Positions 45,770 to 58,999 of a stretch of 64,000 bases of DNA are shown in pieces. Position 1 is the stretch's first letter; each line of letters opens with the position of its first letter. The stretch lies in assembly GCA_012932295.1 (NCBI GenBank), contig JAAONU010000003.1, forward strand, positions 26,026,361-26,090,360, written 5' to 3'. This stretch comes from Cyclina sinensis. Lineage: Eukaryota > Mollusca > Bivalvia > Venerida > Veneridae. The translations under genes and the position numbers were made by a program. The notes under the pieces are model-generated. The model worked only from the letters and a program-made list of their open reading frames with translations, did not search any database and was not told the origin of the DNA.

Positions 45770-46700
45770 TTTTGATTTTGGAGTCAGTAGCTCAAAAGTA
45801 AAGGTCACAGTGACCTTAACATTGAAAAATATTTCCACCATGTAACACACACATTGAGTGGATAACCCCTATACATTTTGGGGTCAGTATTCAAAAGTCA
45901 AGGTCACAGTGACCTAAATGTTTAGAATAATTTACAATCTGTAATCTTGACAACCATTTTTCATAGAGATTTCAAAATTCATATAATGGTTCCAAACATT
46001 GAGTGAATGACCCTTATATATTTTGGGGTTAAGATATCAAAGGTCAAGGTCACAGTGACCTAAATGTTAAGAATAATTTACACTCTGTAACTTGACAACT
46101 TTTTGTCATAGAGACTTCAAAATTCATATATTGGTTGTACACAATGAGTTAATGACTCAATTGATTTTGGAGTCAGTAGCTCATAGGTCAGGGTCACCAT
46201 AACCTAAATTTTAGAATCATTTACACTCTGTAACTTGACAACTATTTGTCATAGAGACTTCATGTAATGGTTCCACACATTGAGTGAATGACCCGTGTTG
46301 ATTTTGAGGTCAGTACGTCAAACGTCTAGGTCACAGTGATCGGAGCACTGAAAACTATTTCCGCTGTCAATCTTTATAACAATTTGTCATACAGTCTTCA
46401 AACTTGTGATGATGATTGATTACATTGAGAAAATGACCCCCGTACACCTTAGGATCAGTAGCTCAGATGTCAAGGTCACAATGACCTAAACACTGAAAAG
46501 CATTGCTGCTGTATAACTTGACAACTTCTCCCAATACAGACTTCAAACTTCTTAGGATGATTGCCACCATTGATTACATGACCCCTATACTGTTTGGGAT
46601 AAGTACATAAAAGGTCAAGGTGACAAACAACTAAACAATCAATATTTCTGCACTAGAACTTGATGACCATGCATCACAGCATTAACATCATAACTTCTGA
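45770..46700. repeat. Degenerate ~120-145 bp tandem repeat carrying GGTCACAGTGACC
   Basis: Seven or so units, each with 'gacccc.tat', 'ggtcagta' and 'caaggtcacagtgacct' then 'tttacactctgtaacttgac'. The palindrome GGTCACAGTGACC is perfect at 45803-45815, 45902-45914 and 46048-46060; GGTCACAATGACC lies at 46474-46486. Confidence 0.85.
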
Positions 46701-47500
46701 AAGACTGACATTTATACAAATTATAAAACCTAAAATTCAGATATGTTTAAGAAAAAGTGAAAAGCCTATCTTAAATGTAATTTAAATGACAATAGGCGAC
46801 GTCAATGTACACAGATAATTTTTAGAGAAAATAACCCATAATAAGTTTCTTTTCTTATAACAAAAATAGGTTATTACTAAGAAAATTGTTTCAGCAACGC
46901 ACGAAAAAATCAGCATTCTGTAATTATTCACTTTTCAACGTAATTGAGATAATTTTTATAGAAGATGATTTTTTAATTATCCAGTAATATTCTCTACAAG
47001 CATAATTAATGTATACAATGTTATAATTATTTACTAGAATGTGTCAAGGATTTTTTTCCAGGTCTGTAACAGACAGTGCAAACGGACGAAAAAAAAACTT
47101 TTTTTTAAAAATATATTTAATAAGCAGTTAACAAAAATTGTTCACATTTTCTTTGAAAAGTGTGAATTCCAATAGTAATAAAACAGGCGGTTTACCGTAA
47201 TTAACGTATCGCGGATTAAAGGGAGGTTTTCATGTGAAAAAGTCTCAAAATGGCGGAAATTCGGTATTTTTTACCAGAAGAAAACAACAACGTTGTCTAT
47301 TCTAATAAAGGAATGTCTCGTCATTCCTATCTAAAAGCTGATTTCTGCATGTTTACCGTATGAGAATGCAGCGAATTTCTCCTATTTCAGAACAAATTGC
47401 AGGAAAGAGGGGAAAAAACAACAACATCTTAGCTACTGAAATACTGAAATTAATAACAAATTTACAAGTCATTTATCATAATATTTCGTTGTACCAAATA
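46701..47500. other. AT-rich interval; no gene found
   Basis: No supported feature. The open frame at 47360-47665 overlaps the duplicated hairpin unit and is lysine/asparagine-rich by composition. Confidence 0.3.
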
Positions 47501-47524
47501 ATAGATGAATATTCAAAAAAACGT

Positions 47525-47990
47525 AATGCTGGCACAACTTCTAAGAAGGGAAACGAAAATTCAAAACAACTGAACCTTCAAAAGTTATGCCAGCCTAGCT
47601 ATTTGAAAAGATATTTACACGAAAAACAAAAAAAAAAGAAAATATTTTCAGTTCCTAAAAGTTAGGCTGGCAAAACTTTTACTAAAAAAAGTATAACAGA
47701 ACTTCAAAAAAGTATGTACAGCTTAAGACTAAAATATGTTTGCTAACAAATTTTGAAGTCAATCTTTAATACAATGCTGGCAGAGAAACGAACATTCAAA
47801 CAACTGAACTTTAAAAAAGTTATGCCAGCCTAACTATTTGAATAGATATTTTCAAGAAATTAGAGAAGGAAATAATTCAATTCCTAAAAGTTAGGCTGGC
47901 ATAACTTAAACAGAAAATTTCATTACGAAGTACAAAAAGTATTTACAACTTAAGCTGAAATATAATTTTTTGCAATGTTTGAAAGTTATA
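47525..47990. repeat. Two copies of a hairpin-bearing unit (~238 bp)
   Basis: Each copy has 'gttatgccagccta' then about 60 nt and 'aaaagttaggctggc(a)'; positions about 47584-47677 and 47820-47905. The arms are reverse complements, so each forms a stem of about 15-20 bp. 'tgctggca' also precedes each copy. Confidence 0.8.
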
Positions 47991-48439
47991 ACTGTTAAGG
48001 ATTTTTAAGAAGGGAAACCACAATACAGAACAACTGATCTTTTAAAATAAATTAGTTAGTATAATACTATTACTAACTGATTATCTTATTAACCCTCAAT
48101 TGTTATTTAAATATCTTTGTTTGATAGCCCTATGTTTGAACTAAAATCGGCTGATCAGAGTTAAAATGCTAGTTAGAGATTGAAAAGAACATATTGATCG
48201 GTCGGGTTTTGTTGGAATTTTGAACTTTCTTCGTTTTTAAATGCCAAGGCGCCTACCTCGCGGATACTTTAATGTTTTACGTTAAAGTTTCTAACCAAAA
48301 GAAACAATTATTATACTCATCGCCGTATCTTTTTCATTTTTTAAACTTAATTTTAAGAAAGTTTTCTCGAAAACAGAGCATTTCCGCTAATAACAGGAGA
48401 AAGTTCAGTGTGTTATAGGATATTAACCTTGAATATCGA
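47991..48439. other. No gene found
   Basis: AT-rich flank of the satellite. Nothing supported. Confidence 0.3.
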
Positions 48440-50105
48440 GAGTCATTGACGAGTCATATTGTACACGAAAAGTCATTTACGAGTCCGTAAAACTAGATCA
48501 TGTTGTGTACGTAGAGTTATTTACGATTCTTGAAGAGCAGGTCATATAGTGCAAGAAGAATAATTTACGAAAATATATACGAGCTTGTCATACTGTGCAA
48601 GACGGCTATGTTTCGAACGTGTAAGAACAGGACATATTGTGCACGGTGAGTCGTTCACGAGTTTTTACAAGCAGGTCATTTTAGACATGAATAGTCTTCA
48701 CGAGTCTGTAAGAGCAAGTCATATTGTCCGTGAGGAGTCATTTTACGAGTTTTACGAGCAAGTAATACTAAACAGGAAGAGTCGTTAAAAAGTCTGTAAG
48801 AGCAGACCATATTGTGCACGACAAGTATGTCAAGAGTCTTTATGAGCGGGTCATATTGTACACAAAGAGCCGTTTAAGAGTTTTACATGCAAGTCGTACT
48901 AGAAAAGTCGTAAACAGTCTGTAAGAGCAGGCCATATTGTGCACAACGATCATGCCAAGAGTCTGTAAGAGCAGGCCATATTGTGCACGACGCGTATGTC
49001 AAGAGTCTGTAAGAGCAGGCCATATTGTGCAGGACGATTATGTCAAGGGTATGTAAGAGCAAGGCCATATTGTGCAGGACGATTATGTCAAGGGTATGAA
49101 AGAGCAGGTCATATTGTGAAGGACAAATATGTCAAGGGTATGAAAGAGCAGGCCATATTGTGCAGGACGAGTATGTCAAGTGTCTGTAAAAGTAGGTCGA
49201 GTATGTCAAGAGTCTGTAAGAGCAGGCCATATTGTGCAGGAAGATTATGTCAAGGGTATGAAAGAGTAGGTCATATTCTGCAGGACGATTATGTCAAGGG
49301 TCTGTAAGAGCAGGCCATATTGTGCAAGACGAGTATGTCAAAAGTCTGTAAGAGCAGGCCATATTGTGCACGACGAGTATGTCAAGAGTCTGTAAGAGCA
49401 GGCCATATTGTGCAGGACGATGATGTCAAGGGTATGTAAGAGCAGGCCATATTGTGCAGGACGATTATGTCAAGGGTCTGTAAGAGCAGGCCATATTGTG
49501 CAAGACGAGTATGTCAAGAGTCTGTAAGAGCATGCCATATTGTGCAAGACCAGAATGTCAAGTCTGTAAGAGCAGGCCATATTGTGCAGGACGAGTATAT
49601 CAAGTCTGTAAGAGCAGGCCTTATTGTGCAAGACGAGTATGTCAAGTCTGTAAGAGCAGGCCATATTGTGCACGACGAGTATGTCAAGAGTCTGTAAGAG
49701 CAGGCCATATTGTGCAAGACGAGTATGTCAAGAGTCTGTAAGAGCAGGCCATATTGTGCAAGACGATTATGTCAAGGGTATGTAATAGCAGGCCATATTG
49801 TGCACGACGAGTAAGTCAAGAGTCTGTAAGAGCAGGCCATATTGTGCACGACGAGTATGTCAAGAGTCTGTAAGAGCAGGCCATATTGTGCACGACGATC
49901 ATGCCAAGAGTCTGTAAGAGCAGGCCATATTGTGCAAGACGAGTATGTCAAGGGTCTGTAAGAGTATGCCATATTGTGCAAGACGAGTATGTCAAGAGTC
50001 TGTAAGAGCATGCCATATTGTGCAAGACGAGTATGTCAAGTCTGTAAGAGCAGGCCATATTGTGCAGGACGAGTATGTCAAGTGTCTGTAAGAGCAGGTA
50101 ACATT
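48440..50105. repeat. 44-bp satellite, subfamily 1
   Basis: About 37 units of 'gtctgtaagagcaggccata' plus 'ttgtgcacgacgagtatgtc' plus 'aaga' (44 nt), some 41 nt. Units at the left edge (48440-48900) are more diverged and contain both this form and 'gagtcgtttacgagt', intermediate with subfamily 2. Neither strand is kept free of stops by design; the 60-108 codon frames arise because the unit has few stops. Confidence 0.95.
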
Positions 50106-51121
50106 GTCCACGAAGAGTGGTTTTTACGGGCAGTTCATACTGTATATGAAGAATCGTCAGGTGGCGCTATGTACATGTCATATTGTCTACGTATAGTCGT
50201 TTACCAGTCTATAAGGACATATTTTACTCGTAAAGTCAATCACGAGTCTGCTGTAGTACGACATTTTGCCTATGTATAGTCGTTTAAGGGTGTGTCGTTG
50301 TAGGTCATATTGTCTACGTATAGTCGTTTACGAGTGTGTTTGTGTAGGTCATATTGTCTGAGTGTGTCGGTGCAGGTCATATTGTCTACGTATAGTCGTT
50401 TACGAGTGTGTTGCTGTAGGTCATATTGTCTACGTATAGTCGTTTACGAGTGTGTGAGTGTAGGTCATAATGTCTACTTATAGTCATTTACGATTGTGTG
50501 GGTATAGGTTATACTGTCTACGTATAGTCGTTTACGAGTGTGTGGGTGTAGGTCATATTGTCTACGTATAGTCGTTTAGGAGTATGTGGGTGTAGGTCAT
50601 ATTGTCTACGTATAGTCGTTTACGAGTGTGTGGGTGTAGGTCATACTGTCTACGTATTGTCGTTTACGAGTGTGTGGGTGTAAGTCATATTGTCTACGTA
50701 GAGTCGTTTACGAGTGTGTGGGTGTAGGTCATATTGTCTACGTATAGTCATTTTCGAGTGTATGGGTGTAGGTCATATTGTCTACGTATAGTCGTTTACG
50801 AGTGTGTGGGTGTAGGTCATATTGTCTACGTATAGTCGTTTACGAGTGTTTGGGTGTAGGTCATATTGTCTACGTATACTCGTTTACGAGTGTGTGGGTG
50901 TATGTCATATTGTCTACGTATAGTCTTTTACGCTTTTGTTGGTGAAGGTCATTTTGTCTACGTATAGTCGTTTAAGCGTTTGTGGGTGTAGGTCATATTG
51001 TCTACGTATAGTCGTTCACGAGTGTGTGGGTGTAGGTCATTTTGTCTACGTATTGTCGTTTACGAGTGTGTTGGTGTAGGTGATATTGTCTTCGTATAGT
51101 CGTTTACGAGTGTGTAGGTGG
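50106..51121. repeat. 44-bp satellite, subfamily 2
   Basis: About 22 units of 'gagtgtgtgggtgtaggtca' plus 'tattgtctacgtatagtcgt' plus 'ttac' (44 nt). It shares the skeleton GTCATATTGT..ACG...AGTCGTTTACGAGT with the old units at 48440-48560, so both arrays come from one ancestor. Confidence 0.95.
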
Positions 51122-51705
51122 AGGTCAGTAGTCTGTAAAAGCACTCATTTTGTGAACGAAAATGCGTTTATTACTCTCGAAGAGTAGGTTATGTTGTTCC
51201 CGTAGAGTTTTTTTAGAGTCTGTAAGAACAGGTTTGAAATGAAAAGTCATTTCCGAGTCTGTCATCGCGGTTAATTTTGTGCATGAAGATTCGTTTGATA
51301 CATTTTGATAGAAGCGTGGGATATATCAAAGCTGAATTGATCACTGCATTTGAGCAACTTTACGAGTGTGTGGGTGTAGGTCATTTTGTCTACATATATT
51401 CTTTTAAGAGTGTGTGGGTGTAGCTCATATTGTCTTCGTATAGTCGTTAACGAGTGTGTGGATGTAGGTCAGCAGTCTGTAAAAGCACTCATTTTGTGAA
51501 CGAAAATGCGTTTATTACTCTGTAAGAGTAGGTTATATTGTTCCCGTAGAGTTTTCTTAGAGTCTGTAAGATCAGGTTTTAAACGAAAAGTCATTTCCGA
51601 GTCTGTCATCCCGGTTAATTTTGTGCATGAAGATTCTTTTGATACATTTTGATAGAAGCGCGGGATATATCAAAGCTGAATTGATCACTGCATTTGAGCA
51701 ACTTG
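51122..51705. repeat. 344-bp duplicated satellite edge
   Basis: 51122-51361 and 51466-51705 are near-identical 240-bp segments (both contain 'gcactcattttgtgaacgaa' and 'tgaattgatcactgcatttg'), offset 344 bp and separated by about two 44-bp subfamily 2 units. Confidence 0.9.
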
Positions 51706-54190
51706 TTACAGTTTAAGCGAAATAACTATTTTCAGAAAAGATGTTGTAAAAACTTTATGAATTATGATAATTAATTGTCATGATACTTTTTTTGTTGTGT
51801 CCAAATTTTAGCCACGGTCGAGAAACTGTTTGAACAAATAGAATAGATAATATTAGTTGAAAAAATTGGAACAAAGCGTGTTCACAGTAAATGATTCATA
51901 TTATTTAGGAAACTTTGTCGCATTCTTTAATTATACACTAAGGCTACTCGATTGTTTATATTTACTTCCAGAATAAATAAAAGTCTTTGAATAGAGTAAA
52001 TATGTTAGCTAATTGTGTCTACGATTGGGGGTACGCGTAGATATAAACAAATATCGGATGCTGTATACCTCATACCTGACCAATGCCATGAGCCTTTATT
52101 TCAACTAGCTTAGACTACAATATACAGAACCTACTGCGGCAAAGTTCACAACGCAAAGCAAAGGGAAGCAACTGCAATAAAGTTCATTTGAAAACATTCG
52201 TTCAGATTTATTTCCACTATATCGATGATGCATGTTAAGAATACAGGAAGATGTATTGTATAAAGCTTAAGATATCGACGCTTTCTTCAGTCACTGTAGT
52301 TCAATAAGTCCAGAAAAGTGGTACAACTGTACCAAAATCTGGACGAACAAAATTCAAATAAATTTAATATGCGCTACTTACGTTGAAAAAAAAATCAACT
52401 GAAACATTGAAAATTTTAACAGAACAAAACAGGGTATGTACAAGTAAAACGCAAAAAATAAGCCTAAAGAGGTTGATTAAATCAAAGGAATTCTAAATAA
52501 GAAATAATCAGTCAAGGCTATCTTATGGAATGAAATATGTGAGTTACGCCTGTCTGTTTGACATTAAATAAGATATTTACGAATAAAGTCTAAACCCATT
52601 TAAAGCTTATGCCCTAAGAGTCAAAAGCAATTATGTCTACATAATCTACATGAAAAAAAGAACAATTTTTGTCGAAGTCACAGCACAATAATGTTAAAAT
52701 GCAAAACATAAAAAATCAAGGCTTCATGACTGTCTTTAGCAAAAAGATTTGTAAAGGGTTTCCCGTAAATCTTTATTAAAAGATTTGATTGGAAACTTTC
52801 ATTCGTTTTATATGATTTCAAAGAATACTTCCAGTTTGACAATACCACGTGGTATGTGACATCATTTAACTGTGGCAAGCAGCATCTTTTGTCTCACTTT
52901 GGAGGAAAAATCTTCATTTTTTATTGGATATAGCCCATGCTAAGTGAAAAGGTGCGCCCTACATATAGGCCCTAATGATTTTTTTGGCAGATGTACTGTA
53001 TTTTGTAACATTCGGGAAAACTGTCAGAGCTCGTGAAATTCTGTCGGTTTTTTTATCGCGAAAAGCGCATCACTAATAATGTAGCCGTAGGATAAAGGGA
53101 CTGTCAAAATAGGGCCGTTTTCATGTATAAATCAGTTATTGTTAGATCATACTAACACGAAAAGAAAAATCATTCTAGCTATTACGAGAAGTCGATTGTT
53201 GAAAATCGCTCTTTCAAATGTCCAAATTTTGTTTAAATGTGTAGTTGGTAGATATATCAAGAGCCAAACAACCCTATACATCCAATCAATTTTATTATCT
53301 ACTTTTCGCTCATTGAGGACTCACTGCTACATGTTGACTATTTATGCAAGACACTTTAGTTATTACCAACCTTCCTGAAAAAGTGATAGCTTTGCTATTT
53401 TAATTATGACAGAAGACATTACTTAAATGTAAAAACAGAAATTCAATGTGTTATTTTTAAAAAAAGAAAACGCTACCTAAGATCATTACGTTTTATCTTT
53501 ATGCATATTAATTCGATATCTTTAATTTTGATTGGTCTGTTTCTCATTGATTTTGTTGTTTTCTGTTATTTTTTTCCCTTTCTCCAAATTAATTGCCGGC
53601 AAGAAATTGCGAATCTTATAATCTAAAATGTAACACAACAACGTATTTTTAAAAATAGTACACGTTATCTCTAGCAAGTGTAGTGTAAAATTAAACTTTT
53701 TCCATTGATATGATTTAATTTCTCTATTTTCAATGTATAAATAATGGACTAGATTTGACCAGTCTATCAAAATTTATTTGCCCTTCGTTTGATTATGTTT
53801 ATATTTTAGAATGTTATTTTCTCAAGTAATCAAAATCACAAATGAAAGACATTAAAAATCTCATGTTTTTCACATAATGTCAGATACTTGGAACCTGAGA
53901 TATGTGTTCTTTAAATTACAAAAACGCTGATTTAAAGCGTGTGTAAATCATATTCGTATATCCCGGCGACATGCTTAGAATCATGTGTCGGTCCAACCGA
54001 CGTCAAATGGGCGATCCGGGACAATTTGATAATTTTCTTATTCCTGCAAAGTTTTAATGTGACTCGTTATGCTTTTTAACTGCTATTTGCTTTTTAAAGC
54101 CAGGGCATAGATGTTTATCTTTGTTGTTGCTTTCTTTTCATGTAAGTTATGGATGTAATATTGAATATTGATATTGGATATCTACTAATG
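51706..54190. other. AT-rich interval; no gene found
   Basis: No exon, RNA or repeat I can support. Open frames at 52678, 53139 and 53522 have no features. Confidence 0.3.
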
Positions 54191-54195
54191 ATTTT

Positions 54196-54690
54196 TAAAT
54201 CCCCTTCCGCAAAGCGCGGAGGGGATTATAGGAATGGTCTCCGTCTGTCCGTCCGTCCGTCGGTAACACTTTCGTGTCCGCTCCATAACTTATAAACCGC
54301 TGAAAACATTTTGAAATAACTTATCACAAGTGATCAACATTATGAGACGATGTGCAGAGCGCAATAAATGGGTTGCTTCCGACAAGGTCAAGGTCACAGT
54401 TAAGGGTCAAATATAAAACGTCTTACTCTTTAACTTTCTAACTTGGCTTACGAAAGGTTTTTTAATTACTTTGCACAAATGATCACGATGTGCAGAACCC
54501 AACTTCCAGGTTGCTACCCCCAAGGTCAAGCTAAAATGTTCTCCATAACTTTTTGACTTTATAGAAGATTTTAAATAACTTGGCACAAATAATTACTATC
54601 ATGAGATTATGTGCTTATAATATGCATGACACAACATCAAGGTCATGGTTTGTTAAAGGTCAAGAAGTACATATTCATGTCTGCTGTGGA
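54196..54690. repeat. Dispersed repeat with CCCCTTCCGC hairpin and (GTCC)n
   Basis: Opens with 'aatccccttccgc' / 'gcggaggggatt' inverted arms (54201-54232), then 'gtctgtccgtccgtccgtcg' and two units containing 'ataactt.t' and 'caaggtcaaggtcac'. Same architecture as the repeats at 26040, 29968 and 59155 but a different family. Confidence 0.75.
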
Positions 54691-55450
54691 AGGGGATTTA
54701 GCTGTCCTTCAGACTGCCTTGTTTTTCTTAAAGTTGAAAGCCGTAATTCACGTGGATGCAGTGGTGGTCTTGCGTTATATTTTAAGGAGTCTATATCTTA
54801 TGGTATAGATTTAATTTAAGAAGGTTTACTATACGTAAATTTGGAGCCATCTTGATCATGGTTTTTTTTCGGATTAGAAAGCGATACATTTAACTTTATG
54901 TGGACTGTATACATGGTGCCAGGGTTGTCCTGCCCATAACCTCAATAATGTTGATCTATTTGAAATACAAGAAAATGATATTACTGTTAATAGTTCAATT
55001 AATGACGTGTTTGGTTCCGGTGATTTTTTATAGTAGAACCTGTAATAAGCATGATTGTGTTATTTGAAGTAATAATAATAGTATATTTGACATATTTTGA
55101 TATAGATTATGAACCTGATAACACGCCTGTTTGGACCTCAAGTGACTTTATACACATTGTCAATGGTATCAAACTGCTTTATTTATGCAAATCTACCTCC
55201 CTTTAAAAAGTAAATGGCAGATTATGTACTACTAATAAATATTCATATTTTTTTCTAACAACGCGTGTTCTAGCATTTATTATTTGATCACGCATAAAGG
55301 ATATACATTTTACTGTGAATGATTTTAATAAACTGGGTAACCTAAGTATCCTAAGTATTCGCTGACAGTACGAGCAGTTTACATCTGGAATTAAATATGA
55401 ATGATATGACAGTAATCGTGACAGTAATCGTAACATTTACAAAACCAGAA
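54690..55450 (+). pseudogene. LINE endonuclease-domain relic
   Basis: Shifted + strand frames give GGLALYFKESI, then FFFGLESD...VYMVPG, LFEIQENDITV, and FDIDYEPDNTPVW followed by KLLYLCKSTSL.KVNGRL. These are the order and motifs of the APE-type endonuclease in one group of non-LTR retrotransposons (the GDFNSRT-like block survives only as GSGDFL). Inactive through stops and shifts. Confidence 0.75.
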
Positions 55451-58008
55451 AAATCCTAAAAACTAGATAGGAGCACGTGCATGCACGGGCTTAAAATAAT
55501 AAAAATTCTCAATATTATTACATTAAACTTGCATGTCTTTTAATACTTTTTATTGACTATTGTTTAAAATGCTGTGTGATTAGGTATGTGCACAATGGAG
55601 AATATGTTATTTTATAATTACATTTTAGTAGAAAATGTTTCAACGAAACCAACAAAAGTTTATAAGTGTGATTAGAATAGAAGTTGATCCTTTATTTTAG
55701 AAACCGATGTATTTTTATTTTTCTAAAATTTAATGTTGCACATGGAAGAGTGCCGTTCACAATGATGACTGGTTTGTAAATTATCGCGCTATGCTAATAT
55801 GACAGCACTGAGAAATTTTCAAAAAGAAAATTCTCATGTTAAAACAATGACCCTTTAAGAACGAAGTAATGTATTGAAAATTTGACAAGGAAAAAGAAAA
55901 ACATAGCTTATAAACAAAACATGACAGAAAAGCAAAAGTTAAATAAATGAGTTCAACGAGTTCTACTCCGCCTCCCCCCCCCCCCCCCCACCAGCTGCCG
56001 CCTGACCCCACCCCCGCCCCAAGCCTGCTACCCCCCCCCCCCCCTCCTGCTCGCCACGTAGAAGATTAAATAATCTGAATCAGCTGATGAAGAACAGATG
56101 GTATAGCGATGAATTTTCATTTTATTCCCCCCCTCCTCCTTCAGTTATTGTCCTTTGGTTTTTTATGACGCATGCTGAAAACACACAAAGTGAGGGCGTC
56201 CTTATCCTACAGACTTATTGTTTGTTAAACTTATATTTACTTCAAATGCTTTTCTGAAATAAAATTTATAATGTAAAGAATATTATTCTCTCCGGGACGT
56301 AACCACGGTGTCCTATGTAAGGCAAACCTTTGCTCTTCAAAACTGGTAATAAACGAGTAATGAGCACTTCAATGTGAATCAAAGCGAAAAAATGTGATTT
56401 TATCTAATAGCAAACACAAACTTAGAGCAAATGGATCAGGTAATTACGAACGCTGAGTAAGAAAATAAACTTGGCCACAATATTCAGTTTGGTATTTTAA
56501 ATAAATTCGCTATGAATTCCGTTTATAAGGAAAAGTCGTACCTCGGATATAAAACATAAAGAAGATGGGTCCGAACAGTTCGCCGTGTTTCACTGTATAA
56601 AGAATCCGTTGCTTTTGACACATAATTTCTGTGTTTAAGGTTCACAGTGTATTCACATATCGGCAGTCTCTCTGCGAATTTTGCTTTATCGGCGGTCTCT
56701 CTGTGTCGACACGGTTATTCTCTACTTTAAACACAGCTTGCGATGGACAGTCAGACAAATCGGACGGACAGCAGTTTAAACATGCGAGTTGCTTGTATTA
56801 AAAAGTGCACGGAACATAAGAATATCCGAGAAAAGAGGTTATACAAGAATTTCATATAAATATTGACCAGCTCATCAGAATTTTCTTGAAGGATATTGTA
56901 AAACGAATATGTTTGATATGATTGTTATGTTCGTTGTCAAAGCAATAACTTGTTTCAGCACGTAGAAAGTACCGAGGTTACGAGGTACCAAGGTAATGCA
57001 CCGTGGTTTTGTGAATTCGTACAATTCTATGCAGGCATTATATAAAACTGCAAATGTTGAAAACAGATGCTTGTATGAATATGCAAAAAGGATAACTGTA
57101 ACAAAAATATTTCTTAATGCAAATAAACAAAGCATTTGTCAGGAAAAATTACTTTCAAGTATTTTTTTTCATAATCTTAACACATCTTTAGTTAGTCTAT
57201 CATTTTACATTACAATCTTTGTTTAATTTTTTTTTTTTGCATGTTAAACTACAAAATGTATCTTTGTCATCAGATTATACATTAGTTTTAGATTGAATTA
57301 CATTTTTCTTCTTTTTTTGCTTTTGAAATTTCGAACATTATTGTATTGCTTGTGTAAATGAGGAGGGTCGAGCATCGAAATTTGAAATCATTTTTTCTTT
57401 TCGGTTAGTAAACCATGCGTGTGAATAATGTAAATGGGTATATAATTATGTACTTCAGTGTATTTAACGCCGACTTCGGAAGCCTTTGGCAATTCGGTAT
57501 GAAGTAGCAAATGTTATTTAGCGTGCAATACTGAACTGCTTTTATATTAACATTTGATTACAGTGCTGTTCGTAGCCTGACAATTGCCTTTCTTTTTAGA
57601 TCCGTTCACGGGTATGTATTGCGTGTTTCTATTCTTTTCATACATGTTTTCATTTTAGAAAAAGGGTAGGCTAAAACAATACATTTTGGATGTGTGATGT
57701 TTAGGTTTTAAATGTAAATGCTTTTAAAGAAATCGAAATATTCTATTTGAACTATTTATTTCACGACGTGAAATAGATATTTGTATGCATTCTTTTTAAT
57801 TTATTCCATTATTCAAATATCTTTAATCTCACGCTGTGTTAAAATTTTGAAATACAATAATAAAATCACTGATTTGATGTGTATGTATATAATATGATTT
57901 ATAAAAAAACCTGCATTTATTTACCTGCATCTCGTCGAAAGCAAATCAACTTGCAGAACGAATTTGAAAGCAACAAAATATATTTCGTTATATTATTTTA
58001 AATTTCAG
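55451..58008. other. Gene B upstream region; C-rich block 55970-56050
   Basis: A strongly C-rich block with two poly(C) runs of more than ten sits at 55972-56044. No promoter element was recognised. A CAG acceptor at 58007-58008 shows that gene B's 5' leader exon lies somewhere here. Confidence 0.35.
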
Positions 58009-58026
58009 TCTCTCGATAACGGCAAT

Positions 58027-58177
58027 ATGACAACTCTGCTTTCACCAGAGGTAAAGACGCTCGCACAAAATGTCCAGATGGCGTATGAAAGGATCAAACC
58101 GCACATCTTAAAGACACCGCTGGTGTTCTCCAAACCTCTTAGTTCACAAACAGGAGCAAATGTTTTCCTTAAGCTCG
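58027..58177 (+). CDS. Gene B exon 1: PLP-dependent serine racemase/threonine dehydratase-like
   Basis: Gene B is the paralogue of gene A and should catalyse the same class of PLP reaction (serine/threonine deamination or racemisation). Exon 1 is 151 nt like gene A's, from ATG at 58027 to donor CTCG|GTAAGT, phase 1, and encodes residues 1-50 with AYERIKPHILKTPLVFS and ANVFLKL. A CAG acceptor 18 nt upstream (atttcag|TCTCTC) shows the exon begins with a short 5' UTR. An in-frame ATG at 57964 lies in the presumed intron and was not used. Confidence 0.88.
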
Positions 58178-58999
58178 GTAAGTATCAGTGTGATACGATG
58201 TCGATGTCTAACTCAAGTTTTGAAAAATTCACATTCATTTTTATGCACAAACTAAATGACTGAAACTAAGTATTGGCTAAGGTTCTATTGCAAAGCACTT
58301 AGTGATAATTTAATGCTAAAACTTACAAAAATAAGTTATTTAGATTTTTTTTGTCTTTTTGATAGTTCAACACAGTTTGATTGTGTGTATATATAGCTTT
58401 CTATAGGCAGACGTTGAACACATTGAAATGTCGGTATCAAAAGGATTTTGATACCATTTTATGAAACATGAAACAATGCGTGGTTATTTTCAAGGCATGT
58501 TGAACACATTGTGTTGTCTCTATGGTTTCATATAACTTATTTCACTGATAAAAATATATATATAGGATATTCAAGTTTTTTCTATAAATACGGGATTTAT
58601 TTTCATCGAGTGGTATAAAAATAAATATTTTACGAGACAATGGCGATAGCTTCGAGTGGCGATAGCCACGAGTGAAGTAAGACAAATTTCATATGAAAAT
58701 AAACCCCGTATTTATAAAAAGAATTGAATTTTCTGTTTATTATATACTTCTCTCTTTTTTGACCTTACGATTCTAAAGAACTCCCCTTTTTGTGTAATGT
58801 TTGGATTAAGAAGAAAGTAGTCCGCTAAGACACCAGTGAAAATACGTAAAATATGTTTCACTGCAGTGAAAAATGAAAATACGCATTTTATTTAATCAAT
58901 ATTCCTCAATGTTTCATTTATAAGTATATAATAAACTTGCATATGTATAACTTTGCTTTGCACTGTCTTAACTATACTAGAAACACGTTCTCTTTACAG

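Noticed and set aside
48981..50279. Open frames of 60-108 codons on both strands within the 44-bp array
   Set aside because: They arise from repeated units with few stops, occur on both strands at once and change frame every unit; no start context or splice sites.
48440..51121. Regularly spaced repeats as a possible CRISPR array
   Set aside because: Units are contiguous without unique spacers, and the DNA is clearly eukaryotic.
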